Of a DNA stretch of 64,000 nucleotides, positions 1 through 7,581 are shown in pieces. Where the stretch lies: NCBI GenBank assembly GCA_964448085.1, contig CAYUUX010000002.1, forward strand, positions 1 through 64,000, given 5' to 3'. The stretch is from CAIJMI01 sp964448085. Lineage in GTDB: Bacteria; Patescibacteriota; Microgenomatia; UBA10105; UBA927. The position numbers were made by a program, and so were the translations under genes. The notes under the pieces are model-generated. The model did no database searches. It was not told the origin of the DNA and worked only from the letters and a program-made list of their open reading frames with translations. Positions within the stretch are counted from its first letter, which is position 1. Every line of letters starts with the position of its first letter.

Positions 1-423
1 CGTTGCAGCTGCTACATCAAATCCTGAACCCACACCCTGGATGGCTAACACTGTTTTAAACGACTGTTCAAACAATTCCCGTTTTTCAAGAGTTTTTTTA
101 AAACATGCGGCCAGCGCTCCCCACATAGCTACAGTGACCGCTGATGACGAGCCAAATCCGTATTGATTGGAAAAGGCGCTATCCGTGTGAACTAACAATC
201 CACGATGATGAATTCCCAAAACCTGACACCCATCATCAATTGCCTGCTGTACAAATCGTGTATCCTTCACTTGTGGGGCGTCTATCACCACCTTATTGTT
301 TTGTGTTTCTTCTATTTGTACTCGTAATCGTTCTGATACCGCGGTGACAATGCATGGGCGTCCGTACACAACAGCGTGTTCCCCCATAAGCATAAGTTTT
401 CCTGGTGCCGACAATGTTATCAT
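1..423 (-). CDS. GHMP kinase, probably phosphomevalonate kinase (C-terminus cut by window edge)
   Basis: The first 141 residues of a GHMP-family kinase are present; the rest lies beyond base 1. The start (ATG at 423) gives an N-terminus APGKLMLMGEHAVVYG, the first GHMP motif, followed by FGSSSAV (phosphate-binding loop) near residue 95 and GSGFDVAAAT at the cut end. A glycine-rich GSGFD segment is typical of phosphomevalonate kinases, whereas mevalonate kinases usually have PSGxD. It starts one base after the mevalonate kinase stop codon, so the two are translated together. Its N-terminus closely resembles that of the upstream kinase, which suggests an old duplication. The expected reaction is phosphomevalonate plus ATP to diphosphomevalonate. 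Diphosphomevalonate decarboxylase is the main alternative and cannot be excluded without the C-terminus. Confidence 0.72.
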   Translation of the reverse strand, partial: MITLSAPGKLMLMGEHAVVYGRPCIVTAVSERLRVQIEETQNNKVVIDAPQVKDTRFVQQAIDDGCQVLGIHHRGLLVHTDSAFSNQYGFGSSSAVTVAMWGALAACFKKTLEKRELFEQSFKTVLAIQGVGSGFDVAAAT

Positions 424-424
424 G

Positions 425-1366
425 TTATTGTGTCTCCGTTTCGAGGCGAACTCCTTGTTCACCAAGTTTCACATTTTGAATAGGAAAACCAAAGCGCTTA
501 CCACATTCTTCTAATTGCATCCTATTGCTATGATAGCAAAGAAGAAACCCTGTGCCCTTTGTAATTCCTCCGCCTCCTAAAATTTTTGCTGCTCCTCCAA
601 CCCGTTCAACACTTCGGATAAATGGGCGAACAAATGTACTGACAACCCCCATTGCTTCTAATGTTTTCTCTCCATCTCGTATTGCATCCACTAATACTTT
701 TTCGTTTCTCTCTTTCAACGCAAGCGTGATTTTTTTCACTTGTTGCTCGTTCTTTGTACATTGTTTCTCCATATATGTTTGTTTTACCTCAAATCGTTTT
801 CGAACCCGTACAACCATCTCTCCCGTTGTTTCTTGTGGCTTGCCGGTATTGGCAAGATAAAAATGATTCATTACTGTTGGTATTGTAATGGCAAGCGGCT
901 GCATGATTTTGAGAAATTCAAGCTCTTTTCGAAACCAAACAAAACCGCCGTTTGTTACCGTCGTGTTATCCCCACCCGAAGGGTTGGTGTGTTGTTTTTT
1001 CTCAATCTCGTACGCTAGTTCATTGATCACATCCACATTCCATATTTTTTTGAAAAAATACAGGGTTGCAGCAACGACCCCCACAGCAATTGCCGCAGAC
1101 GAGCCGAGATGAAATCCCGCTGGAATATCTGAGGTAATAATCACACGCACTGGTGGTAATGTTTTAAACCCCACATATTCCCGTACTTTTTCTAATGCAT
1201 AAAGCACGTATTCTGGTGATTCTTGCGTTTCAATTGACATCTCGGGTGCTTTTTCAACGCGCACCCACAACCGCTTATCAATTGCCGCAATAAGCGCCGG
1301 TGCACCATATACCACCGCATGTTCTCCCATAAGATGAATTTTGCCGGGAACAGAAACTGTTATCAT
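425..1366 (-). CDS. mvk: Mevalonate kinase
   Basis: This 313-residue GHMP kinase phosphorylates mevalonate at O5 in isoprenoid synthesis. Motif 1 (PGKIHLMGEHAVVYG) lies at residues 7-21, motif 2 (GFHLGSSAA, ATP phosphate loop) at 84-92, and PSGGDN with the catalytic aspartate at 129-134. Motif 3 is KILGGGG at 261-267; it is shorter than the usual KLTGAGGGG, with an ITKGTG segment following. Length is normal for bacterial and archaeal mevalonate kinases. The start codon overlaps the stop of the DUF35 gene (ATGA), and the next kinase starts one base after its stop. Its place in an operon with HMG-CoA reductase and synthase supports mevalonate as substrate. Confidence 0.85.
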   Translation of the reverse strand: MITVSVPGKIHLMGEHAVVYGAPALIAAIDKRLWVRVEKAPEMSIETQESPEYVLYALEKVREYVGFKTLPPVRVIITSDIPAGFHLGSSAAIAVGVVAATLYFFKKIWNVDVINELAYEIEKKQHTNPSGGDNTTVTNGGFVWFRKELEFLKIMQPLAITIPTVMNHFYLANTGKPQETTGEMVVRVRKRFEVKQTYMEKQCTKNEQQVKKITLALKERNEKVLVDAIRDGEKTLEAMGVVSTFVRPFIRSVERVGGAAKILGGGGITKGTGFLLCYHSNRMQLEECGKRFGFPIQNVKLGEQGVRLETETQ

Positions 1367-1662
1367 ATTGGCTTAACTTTTATACCGTACGGTATTACAC
1401 CATCCGCAGAAGTTGCGATTGTGCGTCTAATAACGGTTTGTACTTTTTGATTTCTCCTCAGTTCTTCGGGTTTCCAGTCAACAACTTGTGCAATAATTTT
1501 TATCTTATCTTCAAGAAGTACTATGGCAAGCGGATACGGGGCTTGGTCGGCAAAACCATCCGGAGGGACCCGGATGAGCGTCCATGACAGAATCGTGCCC
1601 CTTTTTCCGGCAAGATTTCTATAGTGTTTTTGGTTTCTCCAAATTTTTACTGGACTAATCAT
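1363..1662 (-). CDS. DUF35-type OB-fold protein lacking the zinc ribbon; thiolase/HMG-CoA synthase partner
   Basis: This 99-residue protein matches the OB-fold part of DUF35 proteins, which in archaea tether acetoacetyl-CoA thiolase to HMG-CoA synthase so that acetoacetyl-CoA is passed on. The visible family signature is an N-terminal KIWRNQKHYRNL helix, then WTLIRVPPDGF, PYPLAIVLLED and a C-terminal DGVIPYGIKVKP. Typical family members carry a rubredoxin-like CxxC...CxxC ribbon between the first helix and the OB fold. Here that segment is absent and the whole protein contains no cysteine. It sits 17 bases after the thiolase gene and overlaps the mevalonate kinase start by 4 bases. The role in complex assembly is inferred from family and context. 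Confidence 0.8.
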   Translation of the reverse strand: MISPVKIWRNQKHYRNLAGKRGTILSWTLIRVPPDGFADQAPYPLAIVLLEDKIKIIAQVVDWKPEELRRNQKVQTVIRRTIATSADGVIPYGIKVKPI

Positions 1663-1679
1663 ATGTTTGAAACACGCAA

Positions 1680-2831
1680 TTAATTTTTCTTTACGATATG
1701 CACTACCGCAGTTGCACCCGTACCTCCCACGTTGTGCGCCAACCCAATAGTTGCTCCGTTAACCTGTCTTTTCCCACACTTACCTTTCAGTTGCGCTGTC
1801 AATTCTACAATTTGCTTTACTCCCGTTGCACCAATTGGATGTCCACAACCCTTTAATCCTCCGGAAGAGTTAACAACGAGTCCACGCGCGGTTCCTATCG
1901 TGTACACGCCTTTTTCCATGGCAGGGGCCACCATTCCTTTCGCTGCAAATCCCATATCTTCGACTGCCAAAACTTCTGCAATGGTAAAACAATCGTGTAC
2001 TTCGGCAACATCAATATCCTTCTGTTCCACGCCGGCTTGTGCAAAAGCCAGTTTTGCTGCACGCGCTGTTGCGGAAAGTTCAATAAGGCTTTTTCGCGCA
2101 GCCAAACCAAGTGTATCCGTTGCCACTTGTGAAGCAACCAGAGAAACAGTGTTTTTCTCATCATTGTTGGATGCTTTCCGCAGGACAATTGCTGCGGCGC
2201 CGTCGGTTACAGGAGAACAGTCCAACAGCTTTAAAGGATCTGCCACACACGAACTTTTTAACACCTGATCAATCGAAATTGTATGGGAAAATTGGGCGTT
2301 CGGATTCAGACTTGCGTGAAAATGATTTTTTACAGCAACGGATGCAAGTTGTCGCTCCGATGTGCCGAACACAGACATGTGTGATCTTGCTAAAATTGCA
2401 TAAAGACCCGGAAATGTTGCTCCCGCAAGCCGCTCTTCATTGCTACCTGCACCCATAAGTGCAGAACTGACCTCTTCGGGTTTATGATCTGTCATTTTTT
2501 CCACACCCAACACAAGTACTGTTTCGTATTGTCCAGATAAAATGCTCATCGCCGCAGCGTGTACCGCAAGTCCACCGGAGGCACATGCCCCTTCCACAGT
2601 GTAGGCGGGTACTGATATGCCAAGCTCCTCTGCAAAAAGCGCCCCCAAATGCCCCTGCATTCCCAACATACCCGCAAGCATATTAGCAACAAACAGCCCC
2701 TGGATTTCGCGTTTTTCAACACCCGCATCACGAAGCGCATCTCCGACCGCTTCACGGGCAAGCGACCGTGGTGATGCCGACCAGAGTTCTCCAAACTTCG
2801 TTATGCCGCAACCAGCTACAGTAATGTTCAT
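1680..2831 (-). CDS. Acetyl-CoA C-acetyltransferase (thiolase), archaeal/SCP-x type
   Basis: This 383-residue thiolase condenses two acetyl-CoA to acetoacetyl-CoA, the entry step of the mevalonate pathway. The nucleophilic cysteine is in VEGACASGG (Cys83). The HDCF motif at 279-282 and the C-terminal CGHPIGATG at 329-337 supply the remaining active-site residues. The HDCF form instead of NEAF places it in the archaeal/SCP2-like thiolase group, not with classical biosynthetic PhaA-type thiolases. It overlaps the HMG-CoA synthase stop by 4 bases and is followed by its DUF35 partner, reproducing the archaeal thiolase-synthase-DUF35 gene set. A degradative role is unlikely, given the operon. Confidence 0.88.
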   Translation of the reverse strand: MNITVAGCGITKFGELWSASPRSLAREAVGDALRDAGVEKREIQGLFVANMLAGMLGMQGHLGALFAEELGISVPAYTVEGACASGGLAVHAAAMSILSGQYETVLVLGVEKMTDHKPEEVSSALMGAGSNEERLAGATFPGLYAILARSHMSVFGTSERQLASVAVKNHFHASLNPNAQFSHTISIDQVLKSSCVADPLKLLDCSPVTDGAAAIVLRKASNNDEKNTVSLVASQVATDTLGLAARKSLIELSATARAAKLAFAQAGVEQKDIDVAEVHDCFTIAEVLAVEDMGFAAKGMVAPAMEKGVYTIGTARGLVVNSSGGLKGCGHPIGATGVKQIVELTAQLKGKCGKRQVNGATIGLAHNVGGTGATAVVHIVKKN

Positions 2832-3871
2832 ATTTTATGTGTTTGTTTTAAATAGCCTATGTAATCAACATATGTTTTCCGATTGATTATTTGCGATAAC
2901 AACATTCCTTTAGCGCGACGGGTTTTTTGAACGTCGATAAGCCGATCCGTTGTCTTCCATACAAATGCGTCGCTTCCCGCTCCAGACCCGTAGGAAACCA
3001 TGCAAATTTTTTTATTTGGTTTTATAACATCTAACACCGCCGCAAGTCCCAACATGGAAGATGCAGAATACGGATTGCCAATGTAATCCACGGTTAATGA
3101 GGGTGCGAGTTGCTGTTCTGTGAACCCTAAACGTTTCGCTACTTCCCGAGGAAATTTCCCGTTTGGCATATGAAATACACAATAATCAATGCTTGAAGGT
3201 TTCATATGGGTATCCTGCAATAGTTTTGTTGCGGCGCCCATCACGTGGGCAAAATACGCAGGCTCCCCCGTAAAACGTCCGGCATGTGAAGGATAGCGAA
3301 TGCCGTCTCGACGCCAAAAATCCGGTGTGTCCGAAGAATAGGACGTATATGCCAGAAGCGATGCTGCGATGCGTGTTTTGCCGCAAAGCATCGCAACACC
3401 TGCAGATGCTGACGTGTATTCGAGCGCATCGTGTGGCTTGCTTTGTGCGGTATCAGCGCCTATTGCCATACCATATGCTATTTGTCCGGAGTTTATGAGT
3501 CCAGCAATCATTTCTATTCCAGCGGTTCCTGCTTTGCAGGCAAATTCCAAATCCGAAGCGAGATAGTCATTCCCAATTCCTAATAATTCTCCAACAATTG
3601 TAGAGGTAGGGTTGACCGCATACGGATGACTTTCCGACCCCACCAGGAGTGCGCCTATGTCCTGTTTCTTACCGGAGAATACAGCAAGGCTTTGTGCTGC
3701 AGCTTCATAGGCAATGGTTACGGCATCTTCATCGTTGTTTGGAACGCTTTTTTCTTTCACACCAAGCGCTTGTGCAATCTCCAAAGGATTCTTTTTCCAC
3801 GCCTGCGCAATATCTGCTGTCGTGACTCGATAATAGGGAATGTACGCTCCGTACGAAACTATTCCTGTCAT
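2828..3871 (-). CDS. Hydroxymethylglutaryl-CoA synthase, archaeal type
   Basis: This 347-residue condensing enzyme of the thiolase fold joins acetyl-CoA to acetoacetyl-CoA to give HMG-CoA. The nucleophile is in EFACKAGT (Cys112), the catalytic histidine in FHMPNGKFP (His234), and an acidic residue in GSESHPYAV around residue 80. The length and MTGIVSYGAYIPYYR start match archaeal-type synthases (about 350 residues), not the 380-520 residue Gram-positive and eukaryotic forms. It overlaps HMG-CoA reductase (3868-3871) on one side and thiolase (2828-2831) on the other, both in the ATGA style, so the three are translationally coupled. Confidence 0.9.
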   Translation of the reverse strand: MTGIVSYGAYIPYYRVTTADIAQAWKKNPLEIAQALGVKEKSVPNNDEDAVTIAYEAAAQSLAVFSGKKQDIGALLVGSESHPYAVNPTSTIVGELLGIGNDYLASDLEFACKAGTAGIEMIAGLINSGQIAYGMAIGADTAQSKPHDALEYTSASAGVAMLCGKTRIAASLLAYTSYSSDTPDFWRRDGIRYPSHAGRFTGEPAYFAHVMGAATKLLQDTHMKPSSIDYCVFHMPNGKFPREVAKRLGFTEQQLAPSLTVDYIGNPYSASSMLGLAAVLDVIKPNKKICMVSYGSGAGSDAFVWKTTDRLIDVQKTRRAKGMLLSQIINRKTYVDYIGYLKQTHKI

Positions 3872-5028
3872 ATATGTTTCCCCCGAGCTAACCGTTGATG
3901 TGCCCGTGCAAGTGATCCTTCTGATAACGATGCAAGAAGAGAAATTTCTCCGGCAAGCACCGCCGCTCCAATAATTTCAACCAGTTTCTGTTTGTTTTTG
4001 CCGTTTTCTCCTCCATAAATTCCAAGAATCTGTAACGCTTCTTTTTGTGTTGCCAACTCCGTCCCGCCGCCAATAGTACCTACCATAAGATCTGGAAGAT
4101 ATATGCTCACATATAATTCTTTTCCCCGAATTTCTGCTGTTGTTATACCAACGCTGCATTCTGCAAGGTGTGCAATATCCTGCCCCGTTGCAAGAAATAG
4201 TGCTCCCAAGACATTTGCAATGTGCGCGTTGTATCCCATAGATCCACTCATCGCGCTTCCCAACATGCATTTTCCCATCCAGACATCAAACATTTGTGCG
4301 GCAGAGGTTTTCAGCGTTGTCTTTAAGACGTGTTGAGATAACACGGTTTCTGCCCACACCTTATATCCGCGCCCCTCTACAACATTGAGCCATGAGGGCT
4401 TCTTGTCTACGCAATAATTACCAGAAAGCGCAATGCAGGATATGCCTGTTTTTTGTTCAACGTATGCGGTTATCTTTTCGGTCGCAACCGTTACCATATT
4501 CAGTCCCATTGCGTCACTTGTATCGAAGACAAACCGAACATACCGATATTTTCCAACACCACTGCACAATGTTCTTATGAGCTTAATGTGATCTGACGTA
4601 CTCTTCGCAAGAGATTGCATTTCCTGAAGATGCGTTTCAATAAACGTGTTGAGCAAATCGCTTTCTTGTACATTTTTTACAGAAAATACCGGACCGCGCG
4701 TTGCTCCGACATGGTAGGTATCAACATATGCACCACCGCTTTCCCGAATAGCTTTACATCCTCTGTTTATAGAGGCAACGAGTGCGCCCTCTGTTGTTGC
4801 AAGTGGGAGCACGTAGGAACTGAGAAAAGGCGACTGAATGGTTTTATAGACAATTGGACCGGCAATGCCCAGCGGTACCTGCACTATGCCTATCATCTGC
4901 TCACAATGTCTTTTGGATGCCCGTTCTTCGTCTGTATATATAGATCCGATGGACGTTAGTTTTAGGTGGAGCTTTTTTTCAAGCTCCTTTCTTCTTTTTG
5001 TAACATCTAAAGACGTGCTGCGTTTCAT
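3868..5028 (-). CDS. HMG-CoA reductase, class I
   Basis: This 386-residue enzyme reduces HMG-CoA to mevalonate, the committed step of the pathway. There is no N-terminal membrane domain, as in archaeal and other soluble forms. Active-site landmarks of class I enzymes are visible: PLATTEGALVAS with the catalytic Glu80, DAMGLNMV with Asp172, SGNYCVDKK with the catalytic lysine near 209, GQD near 282-284, and a C-terminal histidine near 377 in RAHQRLAR. Class II (degradative) enzymes have different flanking motifs. It starts 7 bases after the Yip1-like gene and overlaps HMG-CoA synthase by 4 bases, so it is internal to the same minus-strand run. Confidence 0.93.
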   Translation of the reverse strand: MKRSTSLDVTKRRKELEKKLHLKLTSIGSIYTDEERASKRHCEQMIGIVQVPLGIAGPIVYKTIQSPFLSSYVLPLATTEGALVASINRGCKAIRESGGAYVDTYHVGATRGPVFSVKNVQESDLLNTFIETHLQEMQSLAKSTSDHIKLIRTLCSGVGKYRYVRFVFDTSDAMGLNMVTVATEKITAYVEQKTGISCIALSGNYCVDKKPSWLNVVEGRGYKVWAETVLSQHVLKTTLKTSAAQMFDVWMGKCMLGSAMSGSMGYNAHIANVLGALFLATGQDIAHLAECSVGITTAEIRGKELYVSIYLPDLMVGTIGGGTELATQKEALQILGIYGGENGKNKQKLVEIIGAAVLAGEISLLASLSEGSLARAHQRLARGKHI

Positions 5029-5035
5029 AAGAACA

Positions 5036-5671
5036 TTAAATAAACGGTATACGAAAAATACCCAACCGGTACATTCCTATGCTGTACAAACCCATCACAC
5101 TCCCAACTACCGCAAAAACGGTACAAATTTTCACCAGGTCAAGCTTCATAGTAAATCGAATGGTTAAATACGACAGCATGGTTTTCCAAAAAAGAAGGAC
5201 AATGGAAAATACCAAATACACAATACTGAATGCTATACCCAGGGGGCTTGCGGTTCTGGGTGGTGGAATAAGTACATACATAATGGATGTAACAAAAAAC
5301 CACAAAAGTGTTGGAATAAGTGTATATCCCCATGCAATACCGACCTGTCGAAGCGTCCCCTTTCCTCCGATTATTTTTGCTCCTATGTATACCAACAAAA
5401 CCACTACGAGGTATGTGAACAATACTGCAGCAGCAAGCACCACAAATTGCTTTGTCAACAAAAATGGCCGAAATGCAGATGTTTTTACTGCGGAGGCAAT
5501 GGCAAAATATAGCGCAAGGATTACACCTAGTGGTACAAGTTCCCACAGGGAACCATGATTTGCTATTCTTCGGTACGTCTCATAAGGTCGTGTAACGATA
5601 CCAATTGTTGACCGGACAAACGACACCACAGCAATAAGCAATGAATCCTGCATGTATATATTAGTCGGCAA
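5036..5671 (-). CDS. Yip1-like multi-span membrane protein
   Basis: This 211-residue hydrophobic protein has about five predicted membrane spans (near residues 44-62, 75-96, 112-130, 140-160 and 180-198). The layout resembles the Yip1 family: a short N-terminal soluble part (RPYETYRRIANHG), then a bundle of helices with small polar loops. The function of bacterial Yip1-like proteins is not established. It sits 6 bases after the small single-span protein and 7 bases before HMG-CoA reductase, so it shares a transcript with the mevalonate genes and the ECF sigma factor. A link to membrane lipid status is possible but only inferred. Confidence 0.6.
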   Translation of the reverse strand: MPTNIYMQDSLLIAVVSFVRSTIGIVTRPYETYRRIANHGSLWELVPLGVILALYFAIASAVKTSAFRPFLLTKQFVVLAAAVLFTYLVVVLLVYIGAKIIGGKGTLRQVGIAWGYTLIPTLLWFFVTSIMYVLIPPPRTASPLGIAFSIVYLVFSIVLLFWKTMLSYLTIRFTMKLDLVKICTVFAVVGSVMGLYSIGMYRLGIFRIPFI

Positions 5672-5677
5672 ATCCTC

Positions 5678-5908
5678 TTAAAACCCTCGCTGGAGAATGG
5701 AAACGTAGGACACAATGGAAGGACCGATGTACCAAATAAGGAGCAGTACTAGGATTGTACTAATAATAAAAAGGGTCGGCATAGGCATTGCTTTTAACCG
5801 CTGTGTCGCTGTCTTATACAAAGACGTGAGGGGGCCTACGGTTTGTGGACGCAGCTCCGTTGTTTCTTTCCACCGATTTTTAAACCGTTCGTAGAGCTTA
5901 TCTTCCAT
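5678..5908 (-). CDS. Small single-span membrane protein, possible anti-sigma partner
   Basis: This 76-residue protein has a charged N-terminal part of about 47 residues and one membrane helix (FIISTILVLLLIWYIG) followed by a short tail. I chose the ATG at 5908; a GTG at 5935 is in frame and would add nine residues. It overlaps the end of the sigma factor gene by 11 bases. That position is where anti-sigma factors are usually encoded, but no HxxxCxxC zinc motif is present. The function is unknown, and an anti-sigma role is only a contextual guess. Confidence 0.5.
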   Translation of the reverse strand: MEDKLYERFKNRWKETTELRPQTVGPLTSLYKTATQRLKAMPMPTLFIISTILVLLLIWYIGPSIVSYVSILQRGF

Positions 5909-6434
5909 ATGCACGAATAAAGGCCTTTTTAGCACGAAATAGCAAACTGTCGACGCTTTTTATTGTCACCTCAAGTTGTTTGGCAATTTGATAGACCGGC
6001 ATATTCAATATGTATCTTGCATGCAACACCTGTTTATATTGAGGCAATAAATGCTGTAATATCTGCTGGCATTTCTCACGAAGCAATGTTGCATCCAATT
6101 CTTCTTCTGGACCAAGACATGGAGAAATAAGCTCCTCAAGTTCTGGTGATTGCGAGAATATAACCTGTCTAATCTTTTTTCTTCTGTAATAATCAACAAT
6201 TTTATGTTGACATATAGAAAATAAAAACGTTTTCATTGTGCACTTCCCTTGAAAATCGCGGATGCGTTCAAGAAACGCAAACAGCGTATCTTGCAGGACA
6301 TCTTCTTGGTCATGTACATCTGATATTTTTGTTTGAATATATCGTGTTATCCGTGGTACAAACGCTACATAAAATTCACGAAGTGCATGTTCATCTTTAA
6401 AAAGCAGCCGTCTCAGCAGTTCTTGATCGTTCAT
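5898..6434 (-). CDS. ECF-type RNA polymerase sigma factor
   Basis: This 178-residue sigma-70 family protein of the extracytoplasmic-function type has region 2 at about residues 15-85 (DQEDVLQDTLFAFL, then TFLFSICQHKIVDYYRR for -10 recognition). Region 4 lies at about 120-175 (LLPQYKQVLHARYI, then the helix-turn-helix VYQIAKQLEVTIKSVDSLL). Regions 1 and 3 are absent, as expected for ECF factors. It is the first gene of the minus-strand run that continues into the mevalonate pathway. A TTGCGT-17-TATAGT promoter at 6446-6474 gives a leader of only about five bases. Its own target promoters are unknown. Confidence 0.88.
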   Translation of the reverse strand: MNDQELLRRLLFKDEHALREFYVAFVPRITRYIQTKISDVHDQEDVLQDTLFAFLERIRDFQGKCTMKTFLFSICQHKIVDYYRRKKIRQVIFSQSPELEELISPCLGPEEELDATLLREKCQQILQHLLPQYKQVLHARYILNMPVYQIAKQLEVTIKSVDSLLFRAKKAFIRAYGR

Positions 6435-6445
6435 ATTTCGTAATC

Positions 6446-6474
6446 ACTATAACATGCGTGTTGTTGGGACGCAA
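6446..6474 (-). promoter_or_regulatory. Promoter of the sigma factor/mevalonate operon
   Basis: Reading the minus strand, TTGCGT (6474-6469), a 17-base spacer and TATAGT (6451-6446) precede the ATG at 6434. The expected transcript starts about five bases before the start codon, and no Shine-Dalgarno is present. The element is back-to-back with the plus-strand promoter at 6488-6516. Confidence 0.6.
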
Positions 6475-6487
6475 CGGAAGCCGCTTG

Positions 6488-6516
6488 TTGTGTTTGATTC
6501 GTTTTTTTCGTACACT
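6488..6516 (+). promoter_or_regulatory. Leaderless promoter of the first VirB2-like gene
   Basis: TTGTGT (6488-6493), a 17-base spacer and TACACT (6511-6516) are followed by six bases and the ATG at 6523. The predicted +1 therefore falls on the start codon itself. Confidence 0.65.
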
Positions 6517-6522
6517 TTCTGT

Positions 6523-6825
6523 ATGGATGTACCCGCACCGGTTCATATAGAAACCATATTTACTCCAGCAAAAACATTTAATACCGTGGGCTCCCTGACT
6601 AATGTCATTGTAAAAAATGCCTTTGTTGTTGCCGGTGTCATATTCCTTTTTTTATTGATTTTTGGCGGTTTTGGCTATATAGTATCTGCAGGTAATGGCG
6701 ATGCGAAAAAAATGGAACAGGGCAAACAAGCCATTACGTCAGCACTCATCGGATTGCTGATTGTTTTCGCATCATATTGGATTGTTCAGATTGTTGGCAT
6801 AATAACGGGTATTAAACTGATATGA
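6523..6825 (+). CDS. VirB2/TrbC-like two-span membrane protein (paralog 1)
   Basis: This 100-residue protein has two membrane helices separated by a short charged loop. Helix 1 (NAFVVAGVIFLFLLIFGGFGYIVS) ends in a GGFGYIVSAGNGDAKK turn, and helix 2 is ALIGLLIVFASYWIVQIVG. This helix-GGD-loop-helix plan is shared by six consecutive proteins here and resembles VirB2/TrbC pilins of type IV secretion systems. The ATG at 6523 is preferred over an upstream in-frame start because a -10 box ends exactly six bases before it. No cleavable signal peptide is obvious, unlike classical VirB2. It overlaps the next gene by 4 bases. Confidence 0.65.
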   Translation: MDVPAPVHIETIFTPAKTFNTVGSLTNVIVKNAFVVAGVIFLFLLIFGGFGYIVSAGNGDAKKMEQGKQAITSALIGLLIVFASYWIVQIVGIITGIKLI

Positions 6826-7187
6826 CATTCTTTGATCGTATATATGCAGCAGGAGCTGATGATATAGTCGGCACCATTGAGAATCCCCTTGCGGGATCCT
6901 ACGGAGGGTTTACAGAAGGCTTTACCCCCTTTTTATCAAACATTCTTCGGCTCGTCTTTATGGTGGCTGGTATTTATGCGTTTGTTAATCTTATTCTTGC
7001 GGGATTTGGCTATATGAGTGCGGGTGGTGATGCAAAGGCCATGCAAAAAGCACTTGATAAAATATGGCAAACATTTCTTGGTCTTGCTATCATTGCCGGA
7101 TCCTTTGTGCTTGCTGCTCTTATGGGCCAAATCCTTTTCAATAATCCAATGTATATATTGAATCCGATGATTTACGGTCCAAAATAA
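6822..7187 (+). CDS. VirB2/TrbC-like two-span membrane protein (paralog 2)
   Basis: A 121-residue member of the same family: a soluble N-terminal part of about 38 residues, helix 1 (LRLVFMVAGIYAFVNLILAGFGY), the SAGGDAKAMQKALDK loop, helix 2 (FLGLAIIAGSFVLAALMG), and a 17-residue tail. Its start overlaps the stop of paralog 1 (ATGA), implying translational coupling. Among the six it is the most divergent in the loop, lacking the W before the GGD turn. It is presumed to be a subunit of the channel or pilus of the type IV secretion-like apparatus encoded downstream. Confidence 0.62.
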   Translation: MTFFDRIYAAGADDIVGTIENPLAGSYGGFTEGFTPFLSNILRLVFMVAGIYAFVNLILAGFGYMSAGGDAKAMQKALDKIWQTFLGLAIIAGSFVLAALMGQILFNNPMYILNPMIYGPK

Positions 7188-7190
7188 CCT

Positions 7191-7580
7191 ATGCATACAT
7201 TGGCAGCAAATACGAGCGTACAGGGAACCCCTCTTGGAAAAATTGGCGGGGAGGGTCTTGGCCCATTTGGCGGCACAACATTTACCGGAGCCAGCGCCAT
7301 GCAAAAATTTACTAGCGCAATTTCTGCCATTATCGGACTTCTTACCATTATTGGAGCTTTGTGGTTTTTGATTCAGGTGTTACTTGGTGGACTTGAATGG
7401 ATAACCGCTGCAGGAGACAAGGCAAAACTTACCAAGGCGCGCGATCGATTGTCCAATGCGTTCGTAGGACTCATAATTGTTGTTGCTGGTTGGGCACTTC
7501 TTGCGCTTGCAGGACAATTCTTTGGCTGGGAGAGTATATTGTTACCGGATAATGTTATCAATTTAATGCAATTTAAATAA
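7191..7580 (+). CDS. VirB2/TrbC-like two-span membrane protein (paralog 3)
   Basis: A 129-residue paralog with a long glycine-rich N-terminus (TPLGKIGGEGLGPFGGTTF), helix 1 (ISAIIGLLTIIGALWFLIQVLLGG), the loop EWITAAGDKAKLTKARDRL, helix 2 (FVGLIIVVAGWALLALAG) and a short tail. It starts three bases after paralog 2 stops and ends one base before paralog 4, with no visible Shine-Dalgarno, so its expression probably depends on coupling within this operon. The family assignment rests on the shared topology and loop motif. Confidence 0.62.
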   Translation: MHTLAANTSVQGTPLGKIGGEGLGPFGGTTFTGASAMQKFTSAISAIIGLLTIIGALWFLIQVLLGGLEWITAAGDKAKLTKARDRLSNAFVGLIIVVAGWALLALAGQFFGWESILLPDNVINLMQFK

Positions 7581-7581
7581 T

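Noticed and set aside
1732..2268. A 178-codon plus-strand open frame opposite the thiolase gene
   Set aside because: It lies wholly within the conserved thiolase gene on the other strand, has the serine/alanine/threonine-rich composition of antisense frames, and has no promoter or ribosome site.
5909..5935. Upstream GTG start for the small single-span protein
   Set aside because: It would lengthen the overlap with the sigma factor gene to 38 bases and adds no recognisable feature; the ATG at 5908 is simpler, though not proven.
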